Assembly (NCBI GenBank): GCA_037969175.1
Contig: JBBKWX010000023.1
Location: 1-49,840, forward strand
Reading direction: 5' to 3'
Source of the DNA: JBBKWX01 sp037969175
Lineage (GTDB): Bacteria; Bacteroidota; Bacteroidia; AKYH767-A; JBBKVM01
DNA: 49,840 nt
Positions within the stretch are counted from its first letter, which is position 1; each line of letters begins with the position of its first letter. Below, piece by piece: positions 23,745-32,278 of this stretch. The notes under the pieces were generated by a model, which worked only from the letters and a program-made list of their open reading frames with translations, searched no databases and was not told the DNA's origin. Position numbers and translations under genes: made by a program.

Positions 23745-25230
23745 TGTCTTCTCTGCTTTTTGGACGTTGCTCTATTTTCCATGAAAATCCTTTTAACAAA
23801 GCTTGATCAGGAGATATTTTTCCGGGTGGATAAAGGATAGCTGTTGGTGCATCAAGTAAGCTGATCGATTGAACTTTACTTTCAGCTATAAATATTAACA
23901 GGTTGCTGCAATCCGCTCTGTTCATACCTACAACTTCATCCTTACTATTCTTTGCATAATAAAGGGATTGACCATTACCATCAACTTCAACTCTATATAG
24001 TTGATTTTCTTTAAAATAACCTGTAAGATCCTTCCCTTTGATTTGATTGAATTTCCCCGCCTCTTCCATGGAAGTTATGAAAGCAGAATTGAAGATCTTT
24101 AAATTATCGATCTGCCCATTTCGCTGTTGCATTGTAATAAAATCTCCACTCAACTGATTTTCCTCTGACCATAAAACAGGATTTCCGTAGTACCTCGCTG
24201 TAGAATCTGAATAGGAATAAGTAAGCGAATCGCTCTTGCCTTGTAAATCGGTTTTGAAAAACTTCACATTTTTCCAGGCATATAATATTCGATTGTTACT
24301 AATAGAATCGAACTTTGCAACCAACGTATCTGCATGTAGAAAAAGGGAATCTGTTTCGAATGCCAAGATCAACTCAGGTTTGCCGGTTATAACAGCATGA
24401 TCAGTCAATTCATTATATCTTGCTTTTTCTCCGGTGATCACTGTATTTTGCACAGAATCTCTGATAACGATGTTCCCGAATGCAAGGCCAATTCCTGTCT
24501 TTCTTTCGTAGTAAAGTGAATCTCCTGTTAACTCCTGTTTGCCGGATGTGAGTTTGGCACGCTTACTAAAGCTTGCATTCTCTTTTTCTGTATCATACCA
24601 ACCATCTTTACAAACAATAGTATTGTTGGTTGATGTGATTGTTGTTGGTCCCGGGAAATATGCAATTTTACTGATCGTATTATATCGTAATGTATCTCCT
24701 TTCATCACATAATTTGGATTTTGTAATTCAACATTTTCTTTGAAATACAATTCCTTTTTTGATGAATAATAATACCCTTTTTTACTAGTAAGGATATTGT
24801 TGTTATCCGTTATTTTCCCATTATCTGTATATCTGGCAATGTTGTTTTTCATATCATATTCCAGCGCATCGGTCACAAGAACCATCTTCCCATCACTCAT
24901 TACAACTTTACCTGTAATTCTGGCCATCCTTGTGTTGCCATCATATATCAGCTTATCACCTGTCAAGCTCATGCCTCCGGGTTCATTGATACGAATGTTG
25001 TTGAAGGCATCCAATCTATTTTGATCGGCATATAAATAGGCGCTGTCGCAATACATCACTGTATTTTCATGTCGGAATGAAACATCACCCAATAATCGTC
25101 TTACATTTTTACCCAGGCTTTCATCGTATTCCAACGTATTGGCATTTAATAATTCAATACGTTTCGGAGCTTGAGCTTCGCAAAAATTAAAAGAAAAAAA
25201 AAGTAAAAAAATGAGGACAGCTAATTTCAT
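23734..25230 (-). CDS. OstA-like (LptA/LptD-N type) LPS transport protein
   Basis: Exported protein of 498 residues made largely of OstA-type beta repeats: alternating short strands such as RRLLGDVSFRHENTVMYCDSA, LTGDKLIYDG and VITGKPEL recur through most of its length, suggesting a long jellyroll bridge like LptA but with more rungs. The signal peptide runs to about residue 19 from the ATG at 25230. A GTG at 25281 would overlap purA and put 17 charged residues before the signal peptide, so I reject it. It is likely the periplasmic LPS bridge feeding the LptD encoded at 16365-18908. It follows purA by 40 bases and may be read from the same transcript. Confidence 0.8.
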   Translation of the reverse strand: MKLAVLIFLLFFSFNFCEAQAPKRIELLNANTLEYDESLGKNVRRLLGDVSFRHENTVMYCDSAYLYADQNRLDAFNNIRINEPGGMSLTGDKLIYDGNTRMARITGKVVMSDGKMVLVTDALEYDMKNNIARYTDNGKITDNNNILTSKKGYYYSSKKELYFKENVELQNPNYVMKGDTLRYNTISKIAYFPGPTTITSTNNTIVCKDGWYDTEKENASFSKRAKLTSGKQELTGDSLYYERKTGIGLAFGNIVIRDSVQNTVITGEKARYNELTDHAVITGKPELILAFETDSLFLHADTLVAKFDSISNNRILYAWKNVKFFKTDLQGKSDSLTYSYSDSTARYYGNPVLWSEENQLSGDFITMQQRNGQIDNLKIFNSAFITSMEEAGKFNQIKGKDLTGYFKENQLYRVEVDGNGQSLYYAKNSKDEVVGMNRADCSNLLIFIAESKVQSISLLDAPTAILYPPGKISPDQALLKGFSWKIEQRPKSREDIFN

Positions 25231-25270
25231 AAGCTTGATTCCTGATCGTTTGAGCTGAATAAATATAGCC

Positions 25271-26557
25271 TTATATGCCACTCAACTCCATAACTTTTCG
25301 AACAAGAGTTTGTTCTCTGTCCGGGCCAACGGAAACAATACTGATAGAAGTTGATAATTCTTTTTCAAGGAATTCAATGTATTCAATAAGTTCTGATGGC
25401 AATTCATCCAAAGACTTCATCTTCGTAATATCTTCCTTCCAGCCTTTTAGTTCAATATAAACCGGTTCAGCAAGTTCATGAACGATATCGTAAGGCATAT
25501 AGTCTATGGTTTCGCCTTTATACAGATAATGCGTACAAACTTTAATAGTATCTAAACCGCTTAGGACATCTGATTTGGTCATAGTAAGTGTACTTACACC
25601 ATTTATCATGATCGCATATCTAAGAGCCGGCAGATCAATCCAACCACACCTTCTTGGCCTTCCGGTGGTCGAGCCAAATTCATTACCATTCTTTCTCAAA
25701 GTTTCTCCGGTCTCATCCAATAATTCAGTAGGGAATGGGCCGGAACCAACGCGAGTACAATAGGCTTTGAAAATACCGATCACTTCGCGAATATTCTTTG
25801 GCGGAACACCAAGTCCGGTACATGTACCAGCAGTGATTGTATTAGAAGAAGTGACAAAGGGGTATGAACCAAAATCAATATCCAATAACGAACCCTGAGC
25901 ACCTTCTGCCAGAACATGTCTGCCTTCTTTGGCAAGCTGATTCATAAAATGTTCTGAATCAATTAATGTCAATTTTTTTATCAACTCAATACCTTTGAAC
26001 CAAGCTTCTTCATCCGGCTGTTCAGTAGGGGTATAGTCATAATGTGATAGCATGGTGTAATGCTTATCTCTCAAAAATTCATAACGTTGTTTGAAATCGA
26101 CAGCTTCGATATCTCCGATTCTTAGTCCGTTTCTACCGGTTTTATCCATATATGCCGGGCCTATTCCTTTCAGTGTAGATCCGATCTTAGATTTCCCTTT
26201 TGAAGATTCAGATGCTGCATCGAGAAGGCGGTGAGTAGGAAGTATCAGATGTGCTTTTCTCGATATGTACAATGTTTTGCTGACATCAATCCCAGCTTCA
26301 TTTAATTTTGTGATCTCCCTTTGAAAAATAATGGGATCAATAACAACTCCATTACCTACTACATTGATCACTCCTTCGCGAAAAATACCCGATGGAATTG
26401 TGTGTAATACATGTTTTCTACCGTTGAATTCCAACGTATGTCCGGCATTCGGACCACCCTGGAATCTAGCGATTACATCATAATGAGGAGTGAGAACATC
26501 TACAATCTTTCCTTTTCCTTCGTCACCCCATTGGAGCCCCAGCAATACATCAACCAT
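25271..26557 (-). CDS. purA: Adenylosuccinate synthetase
   Basis: Cytoplasmic GTP-dependent enzyme of 428 residues that joins IMP and aspartate to adenylosuccinate, the first committed step to AMP. The N-terminal GDEGKGK (11-17, with catalytic Asp12) and GGPNAGHT (34-41, catalytic His40) are intact. Other family signatures are present, such as AEGAQGSLLDIDFGSYPFVTSS near residues 220-240 and TTGRPRRCGW near 300. Length is normal. It lies 19 bases after the STAS gene and upstream of the OstA-like gene. Confidence 0.97.
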   Translation of the reverse strand: MVDVLLGLQWGDEGKGKIVDVLTPHYDVIARFQGGPNAGHTLEFNGRKHVLHTIPSGIFREGVINVVGNGVVIDPIIFQREITKLNEAGIDVSKTLYISRKAHLILPTHRLLDAASESSKGKSKIGSTLKGIGPAYMDKTGRNGLRIGDIEAVDFKQRYEFLRDKHYTMLSHYDYTPTEQPDEEAWFKGIELIKKLTLIDSEHFMNQLAKEGRHVLAEGAQGSLLDIDFGSYPFVTSSNTITAGTCTGLGVPPKNIREVIGIFKAYCTRVGSGPFPTELLDETGETLRKNGNEFGSTTGRPRRCGWIDLPALRYAIMINGVSTLTMTKSDVLSGLDTIKVCTHYLYKGETIDYMPYDIVHELAEPVYIELKGWKEDITKMKSLDELPSELIEYIEFLEKELSTSISIVSVGPDREQTLVRKVMELSGI

Positions 26558-26576
26558 GTTTATTTATATTTCAGAC

Positions 26577-26930
26577 CTAAGCCCCTGTACTGATCATCTT
26601 GAGTGCTTCCCCAGGATTTTCAGCAACTGTGAATACATTATTTAATTTTGTTATGATAAGCAGTGATTTCACCTTTTCTGAAATGCAACATATAATTGTT
26701 TCACCACCCGCTTTTCTTGATTTTGTCAGAATTGAGATCAATATATTTAAACCTGTACTATTCATATGACCAAACTCTTGCATATCAATAATAAAGGTAT
26801 TCTTGCCTTCATTGATGTATTCCTTTACTTTATCTAAGAGAACCAAAGCACTTCCCTGATCAAGTAAATTGCCCTTCAGTCTTAATAGGTTATGCCCTTC
26901 GCGTTCTATTAATTCGTAGCTAAATTCCAT
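26577..26930 (-). CDS. Stand-alone STAS-domain protein (anti-sigma-factor-antagonist type)
   Basis: Small protein of 117 residues consisting of one STAS domain. The phospho-loop reads HMNSTGLNIL (55-64). By position Thr59 matches the phosphorylated Ser58 of SpoIIAA, with Ser58 just before it. Such proteins normally bind an anti-sigma kinase and are switched by phosphorylation, but no kinase or phosphatase gene is near. It starts 2 bases downstream of the Fur-family regulator stop and precedes purA, so the three are probably one transcript. Confidence 0.85.
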   Translation of the reverse strand: MEFSYELIEREGHNLLRLKGNLLDQGSALVLLDKVKEYINEGKNTFIIDMQEFGHMNSTGLNILISILTKSRKAGGETIICCISEKVKSLLIITKLNNVFTVAENPGEALKMISTGA

Positions 26931-26932
26931 AT

Positions 26933-27427
26933 TTATTTATTAATGACAATTCGGTTACTTTCTCTATTTGCACAAGCTCCTTTGTTTTTTAACTCTTGGC
27001 AATGTCCGTATAAATTTAATGAATGATTTCGGATGTCGAATTTAAGCAATTCACCCATCATAGATTGTATTTGTTGAATTCTTGGGTCACAAAATTCTAA
27101 AACTTTTTCACAATCCAAACATATTAGATGATCATGTTGTTTATACTCAAATGATTTCTCAAATTGGGCAATGTTCTTACCGAATTGATGGCGGGTAATG
27201 AGATTTGAAGACAATAATAATTCAATGGTATTATAGATCGTTGCCCGGCTTACCCTGTAATTCTTATTTTTCATGTGGAGGTATAATGACTCCACATCAA
27301 AGTGATCATTTATCGCATATACCTCTTCTAAAATGGCAAAACGTTCAGGTGTTTTACGTTGAGCATTCTTTTCAAGGTATTCTGTGAATAACTGTCGTAC
27401 TGTAGGCTTAACTGTGCGTTCTTCCAT
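26933..27427 (-). CDS. fur: Fur-family metal-responsive transcriptional regulator
   Basis: DNA-binding repressor of 164 residues. An N-terminal winged helix contains the recognition stretch YRVSRATIYNTIELL (57-71). The C-terminal metal-binding and dimer domain carries the His cluster HDH (98-100) and one structural zinc CxxC (Cys103/Cys106). The second CxxC of classical Fur/PerR is not present; instead Cys143 and Cys152 are nine apart. Whether it senses iron, peroxide or zinc cannot be decided. It heads the fur-STAS-purA cluster, 62 bases after rel. Confidence 0.85.
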   Translation of the reverse strand: MEERTVKPTVRQLFTEYLEKNAQRKTPERFAILEEVYAINDHFDVESLYLHMKNKNYRVSRATIYNTIELLLSSNLITRHQFGKNIAQFEKSFEYKQHDHLICLDCEKVLEFCDPRIQQIQSMMGELLKFDIRNHSLNLYGHCQELKNKGACANRESNRIVINK

Positions 27428-27489
27428 TTTCCTTACAAGGAGAATTTTAACATGCTGTAAATTTAGTAATTAAAGAGTGATTTTCTATT

Positions 27490-29715
27490 TTAATTGGTGT
27501 CTATCCTTGCAACTGTCAATATACCTTTCACACTTTTTAATTTTTTCATCAACCGGGTAAGATGATCTGTATCGTGAACAAACAGCATAATCGTCCCTTC
27601 AAAAATCCCATCATCACTTTCAATGGAGATCGATCTCATATTAACTTTTAGTTCACTGCTAATTACTTTAGTGATATTATTAACAACACCCACGTCATCC
27701 ATACCGGTTATCCTTATCCCTGCCAGAAAAGCGATCTCTTTCTGACTTGTCCATTTAGCCTTTACTATCCTGTATGCATAATTAGACATAAGCTGAATCG
27801 CATTCGGACAATTGGTTCTATGGATCTTGATACCATCACTGATCGTTATAAATCCAAACACATCATCTCCGGGTATCGGATTACAACAAGGAGAAAGCTT
27901 GTAATCGATCTTACTCAGGTCTTCACCAATGACAAGCATATCCGCTTTACCTCTAACGTTCCTGACAAGATTTTCAAGGCTGTCACCTTCGATCTTCGTA
28001 GGGTTCTTAGGTTTTATCTGACTCTTATCAACAATAAATTCCCGTAAGTCACTTATTTCAAAAGTACCCATTGCAACTCTGTAAAAGAGTTCCTGACTAG
28101 TGGGTATTCTATAATAAGCCAACAGTTCGTTTATATTATCATTATTGAAATCAACTTTAAAATGTTTCAATTTCCGTTGTAAGATCTCTTTACCATCATC
28201 AGCAACGACCTTCCTTTCTTCTTTTAAGGTTGATTTGATCTTGGATCTGGCCTTAGCCGTAACTACATATGATAACCAATCTTCTTTTGGTTTTTGTTTT
28301 GACGATGTTATGATCTCGAGTTGATCTCCACTACTCAGTTTATAGCTTAATGGAACTAATTTGTGATTGACTTTGGCTCCGATACATTTTGAACCAATAT
28401 CAGAATGGATCTCAAATGCAAAATCCAAAGCCGTACTTCCTGAAGGCAATGTTTTGAGTTCGCCTTTGGGAGTAAATACAAAGATTTCCTCTGAGAAGAG
28501 ATTCAATTTGAAATCATCAATAAAATCCAAAGCATTTGATTCCGGATTTTCCAATACTTCCCGAATTCTTTGGATCCATTCGTCTAATGCACTTTCCGGT
28601 GATTGTTGTCCATTACCTGCAATTTCTTTATACTTCCAATGAGCAGCATAACCTTTTTCAGCGATCTCATTCATTCGGGTTGTTCGTATCTGAACTTCAA
28701 CCCATTTTCCGTTCTTACCCATGACGGTTGTATGCAAACTCTCGTAGCCATTGGCTTTGGGAGTAGAGATCCAATCTCTCAGTCTGTCGGGATTTGGGTG
28801 GTAATAATCAGTAACAATCGAATAGATCTTCCAACTATCCGCTTTTTCTCTGTCAGGTGGACTATCGATAATGATACGGATCGCAAAAAGATCATAGATC
28901 TCTTCAAATGGAACACCTTGTTTTTTCATTTTATTCCAAATGGAAAAAATGGACTTGGGTCTTCCTTTTATCTCAAAATCAAAAACAGCTTTATGAAATT
29001 CATCACTTAAGGGTTGAGAAAATTCCTTGATGAATTTATCTCTCTCCTTTTTACTTGTCTGAAGCTTTTTTACAATTGTTTTGTAAATTTCAGGTTCAGT
29101 ATACTTCATCGAAAGATCTTCAAGCTCAGTCTTAAATGCATAAAGACCTAATCTATGTGCAAGTGGAGCATACAGATATAAAGTTTCTGAAGAGATCTTC
29201 AATTGCTTGTCTCTGGGCATAGAACCCAACGTGCGCATATTATGAAGACGATCGGCAAGTTTCAAAAGAATCACTCTTACATCATCCGAAAGTGTAAGTA
29301 GCATTTTCCTGAAGTTCTCAGCTTGCATGGAGCTGGTCTGATCAAAAACTCCGGAGATTTTTGTAAGGCCATCAATGATCTTTGCCACATTGCTTCCAAA
29401 AAGATTGCTTACATCATCCAGTGAAAGATCTGTATCCTCAACAACATCATGTAACAATGCACAAACTATAGCAGTGGCTCCAAGTCCAATTTCCTCGGCT
29501 GCAATTTGTGCCACAGCTATAGGATGATAAATAAAAGGTTCACCTGATTTTCGACGCATTTCCTTATGCGCTTCCAAAGCAGTATCAAAGGCAAGACGAA
29601 TCTGCTTTTTATCCTCTTTATTTATATTTGATTTGCACGACTTTAAAAGATTCCTATATCGTTTCAGAATCTCTTTTTTCTCTCTTTCAGTATTGTCCGT
29701 TACCTGCAATGCCAT
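27490..29715 (-). CDS. Bifunctional (p)ppGpp synthetase/hydrolase Rel
   Basis: Stringent-response enzyme of 741 residues, typical RelA/SpoT length. The HD hydrolase domain (about 40-190) is intact, with YHPIAVA near 63 and HDVVEDT at 89-95. The synthetase domain follows (about 235-350, with GRPKSIFSIWNKM and ANGYESLHTTV). Then come a TGS domain (about 405-465, FVFTPKGELKTLPSGSTALDFA) and a C-terminal ACT domain (about 668-741). Both active sites look usable, so it should both make and degrade the alarmone. It starts 15 bases after the fumarylacetoacetase gene, suggesting shared transcription. Confidence 0.95.
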   Translation of the reverse strand: MALQVTDNTEREKKEILKRYRNLLKSCKSNINKEDKKQIRLAFDTALEAHKEMRRKSGEPFIYHPIAVAQIAAEEIGLGATAIVCALLHDVVEDTDLSLDDVSNLFGSNVAKIIDGLTKISGVFDQTSSMQAENFRKMLLTLSDDVRVILLKLADRLHNMRTLGSMPRDKQLKISSETLYLYAPLAHRLGLYAFKTELEDLSMKYTEPEIYKTIVKKLQTSKKERDKFIKEFSQPLSDEFHKAVFDFEIKGRPKSIFSIWNKMKKQGVPFEEIYDLFAIRIIIDSPPDREKADSWKIYSIVTDYYHPNPDRLRDWISTPKANGYESLHTTVMGKNGKWVEVQIRTTRMNEIAEKGYAAHWKYKEIAGNGQQSPESALDEWIQRIREVLENPESNALDFIDDFKLNLFSEEIFVFTPKGELKTLPSGSTALDFAFEIHSDIGSKCIGAKVNHKLVPLSYKLSSGDQLEIITSSKQKPKEDWLSYVVTAKARSKIKSTLKEERKVVADDGKEILQRKLKHFKVDFNNDNINELLAYYRIPTSQELFYRVAMGTFEISDLREFIVDKSQIKPKNPTKIEGDSLENLVRNVRGKADMLVIGEDLSKIDYKLSPCCNPIPGDDVFGFITISDGIKIHRTNCPNAIQLMSNYAYRIVKAKWTSQKEIAFLAGIRITGMDDVGVVNNITKVISSELKVNMRSISIESDDGIFEGTIMLFVHDTDHLTRLMKKLKSVKGILTVARIDTN

Positions 29716-29730
29716 ACTTGACCCTGATTT

Positions 29731-30768
29731 TTAGGAAGCCGTAGCAGCCTTTGGTTTTTTAAGTTTGAAAAGAGAAAGATCAGAGTCAATTTCTGTGATC
29801 GTGTTTTTAAGATGTCCCAGACCGGTTATTTCCATTTCTACGACATCACCCGGTTGAAGCCATTGTGGTTTGTAATTAGGATCGTTTAATAATCCGGTAC
29901 CGTTCAGTTCCAGAAAACAACCTGTACCTACAGTTCCTGATCCTATAACATCTCCTGGTAATACTTTGGTCCCGTAAGCACAACGTTCTACGATCTCAGC
30001 AAAGGTCCAATCCATATCACCCATATTTCCCTGACTAACCAAAGTACCATTTACCCAGCATTTCATATCTAAAGCATAACTTTTACCGGTATGACCTTCT
30101 TTGGGTTTGGTTTCATAAGCCGCTAGTTCATCGGGAGTAACTAACCAGGGACCAATAACGGTGCTGAAATCTTTTCCTTTTGCCGGACCTAAATTGAGTT
30201 TCATCTCTTCAATCTGAAGAAGACGTGCACTCATATCATTCATGATCATATATCCCGCAATATAATCATCAGCTTCATCGGCTGTTATATTCATGCCTTC
30301 TTTACCAATAACAATTGAAGCTTCAAGTTCAAAATCGAGCTTTTGAAAATGGTCCGGCATACAAGGTATATCACCCGGACCCTGAATCGCATTATGATTT
30401 GTAAAATAAAAGATAGGATATTCATCAAATTCAGGTATCATTTCCACATTCCGATTCCGTCTGGCTGAAGCTACATGTTGTCTGAAAGCATATCCATCTC
30501 TGCAGCTAGTTGGATGAGGAACAGGAGAAATAAGATCTGATTCAGAAATATTTTCAATCTGATAAGATTTGGAATCTGCAATGATTTGTTCATTTACAGT
30601 TTTCGCCAATTGCATAGCTGCAGCACCGGCTCGTAAAAAATCACCCATGTTGGAAGGGATCTCACCAATGCCAGCTTTACGAACACAAGCAGCAATGTCA
30701 TAAACATTCCCATTATGGTAGAGTCCAAGTCTGTCAGAATTTTCTTTGATATAGCTTACTAATTTCAT
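29731..30768 (-). CDS. Fumarylacetoacetase (FAH family)
   Basis: Enzyme of 345 residues predicted to split fumarylacetoacetate into fumarate and acetoacetate, the last step of tyrosine breakdown. By eye the active-site spacing copies that of true fumarylacetoacetase: Asp91 and His98 (RDGYAFRQH) sit seven apart like the metal-binding Asp and catalytic His of mammalian FAH. Glu147 and Glu149 (DFELEA) match the metal-binding Glu pair, and Asp178 (MNDMSAR) the next ligand. The presence of hmgA 1.5 kb away supports this specific function over a generic FAH-domain hydrolase. Confidence 0.85.
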   Translation of the reverse strand: MKLVSYIKENSDRLGLYHNGNVYDIAACVRKAGIGEIPSNMGDFLRAGAAAMQLAKTVNEQIIADSKSYQIENISESDLISPVPHPTSCRDGYAFRQHVASARRNRNVEMIPEFDEYPIFYFTNHNAIQGPGDIPCMPDHFQKLDFELEASIVIGKEGMNITADEADDYIAGYMIMNDMSARLLQIEEMKLNLGPAKGKDFSTVIGPWLVTPDELAAYETKPKEGHTGKSYALDMKCWVNGTLVSQGNMGDMDWTFAEIVERCAYGTKVLPGDVIGSGTVGTGCFLELNGTGLLNDPNYKPQWLQPGDVVEMEITGLGHLKNTITEIDSDLSLFKLKKPKAATAS

Positions 30769-30800
30769 GTTCCGGAAATATATTTAAGCTACGAAGGTAC

Positions 30801-30824
30801 AAAAAAGGGGGCTGTAATGCCCCC
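30801..30824 (-). terminator. Terminator of the T9SS gene at 30844
   Basis: GGGGGC at 30807-30812 pairs with GCCCCC at 30819-30824 around a 6-base loop. On the minus strand the hairpin is followed by six T (30806-30801). It lies 20 bases after the stop at 30844 and before the fumarylacetoacetase gene, so those two minus-strand genes are separated. Confidence 0.85.
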
Positions 30825-30843
30825 TGGTATATTATGTTCCGAA

Positions 30844-32040
30844 TTATTTCACAATAATGAATTTGCTGACTAAGCTTTCACCATTGCCGGAAACTGAAAT
30901 CACAAATGAGCCGGGTGAAAATTTTTGCAAATTCGATTCTTGTATTTCGAGCTTTCCGGATTCTGAAACTATTTTCTGATTGAATATTTCAACACCATAA
31001 ATATTTTTAATCGAAACCGAATATTCCTGGTCTTTTTGTTGTTCCATGAATAAAGCAACAGATCCATTTTTCCAGGGATTAGGGTATAGTTCCAATCCAC
31101 TTTTTGAATTAACCTTTACCGCTATCATGTTTGAATAATTAATGGCATCATCAAGATCAATTTGTTTCAATCTATAATAATTGATTCCACGTGAAGGATT
31201 TTTATCAATAAATTGATATTTGCTTAATTGATTGGTTGTTCCTGATCCTGATATCTCACCAATATACTCGAAGAATTCTCCATTTTTTGATCTTTCAATT
31301 TCGAACTTATTGTTGTTCACTTCTGATCCTGTTACCCAATTTAATAGTACTGCATTTTGGTTTAAAATTCCATTAAAGGATAACCAGGTGACAGGAAGAG
31401 GAACACCGCAAGGTGAAATAACATTACATGGAAAAGATGCGCATGGATTAGTACCCGAACATCCATATAAATTTCCTGTATTTGTTACAGGACCATTTGT
31501 AATAGTAACAGTTCCTGTTCCGGTTATCGATCCTCCATTTCCATTCTGGAAACTACCGGCAACGGTCATCGAACCATTAATAGATACTGTATTACTGTTA
31601 TTATTATTTTCAAAATTGCCATTGACAGTTATTGATCCAGTAGGGCATACATTGACTGTGCTACCGTTAAAAAATTGGAGATCTCTTACAATCAAAGTAC
31701 CACACAGGTTCAAAGTGCCACCGGCTCTTATCTGAAGATCATAAGTATTCCCGCCGGAAAGCGATGCACCTGCATTTATAGTAAGGCTGCCGGTTATTCC
31801 ATTCTTTGGGTTTCCACCACCGGTCGGATTTGACATATGGTGAGTCATGGTAATATTATGATTGATGATAATAATATCAGAAACATCTGGTACGCAATTG
31901 CAGGCCGGTCCTCCGTTAGTTGTTGACCAAACAAGTCCGTTTGTCCACAATCCGTTCATTCTGGAATAGTAAGTAGCCGAAAAAACTTCTCCTGCCTGAA
32001 TGAAAAATAATACTAATAAAATTTGGGTTATCTGACGCAT
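30844..32040 (-). CDS. Secreted protein with T9SS sorting domain
   Basis: Exported protein of 398 residues. Signal peptide to about residue 21. A Gly/Asn/Thr-rich beta-solenoid-like middle (about 55-200) has repeating short strands such as LTINAGASL, GGTLNLCGTL, TVNVCPTGSITVNG, SVNGSMTVAGSF and SITGTGTVTI. A conserved LPVTWLSFNG segment at about 216-225 is typical of Bacteroidota surface proteins and begins an FN3-like part, followed by a T9SS domain from about 318 (LELYPNPWKNG). The stretch WSTTNGGPACNCVPDVSDIIIIN resembles a G8-type start. No enzymatic motif is seen. It lies between the two tyrosine-catabolism genes and has its own terminator. Confidence 0.8.
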   Translation of the reverse strand: MRQITQILLVLFFIQAGEVFSATYYSRMNGLWTNGLVWSTTNGGPACNCVPDVSDIIIINHNITMTHHMSNPTGGGNPKNGITGSLTINAGASLSGGNTYDLQIRAGGTLNLCGTLIVRDLQFFNGSTVNVCPTGSITVNGNFENNNNSNTVSINGSMTVAGSFQNGNGGSITGTGTVTITNGPVTNTGNLYGCSGTNPCASFPCNVISPCGVPLPVTWLSFNGILNQNAVLLNWVTGSEVNNNKFEIERSKNGEFFEYIGEISGSGTTNQLSKYQFIDKNPSRGINYYRLKQIDLDDAINYSNMIAVKVNSKSGLELYPNPWKNGSVALFMEQQKDQEYSVSIKNIYGVEIFNQKIVSESGKLEIQESNLQKFSPGSFVISVSGNGESLVSKFIIVK

Positions 32041-32058
32041 TTACAATTTTCTACACTG

Positions 32059-32066
32059 CAAATATA
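32059..32066 (-). promoter_or_regulatory. -7 box upstream of the T9SS gene at 30844 (TATATTTG)
   Basis: Minus-strand TATATTTG matches TAnnTTTG and is identical to the box of Asp-box copy C. Transcription would start near 32053, 13 bases before the ATG. No TTG at the proper -33 distance. Confidence 0.45.
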
Positions 32067-32247
32067 CGCTCTACAAACGATCTGATAACCTTTCGGCATA
32101 GGCGTTTTGATGAAGAGCTAACATTTTCGGGTGAATACATAGTTTTTCATGGTGAATATCGATGGATTTTTGATGGCATAAGTAAGAGAAATCAAAAATT
32201 GAATCAAATTGGCCCATACATGCTTCACAAAAGGTCGAATAATTCCT

Positions 32248-32255
32248 TATTTTTG
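32248..32255 (+). promoter_or_regulatory. -7 box upstream of hmgA (TATTTTTG)
   Basis: TATTTTTG fits TAnnTTTG and ends 23 bases before the hmgA ATG. No convincing -33 TTG at 19-21 bases. The rest of the 238-base divergent region shows nothing else I can name. Confidence 0.4.
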
Positions 32256-32278
32256 TCAATACACATTGAACTGTTAAT

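Noticed and set aside
25231..25281. GTG start of the OstA-like gene overlapping purA
   Set aside because: It would bury the signal peptide behind 17 charged residues; the ATG at 25230 gives a normal signal peptide.
32071..32259. Minus-strand 62-codon open frame between the T9SS gene and hmgA
   Set aside because: It covers the hmgA promoter region, has an uneven composition with many Cys and His and no recognisable domain, and its reading would cross the -7 box at 32248. Most likely chance.
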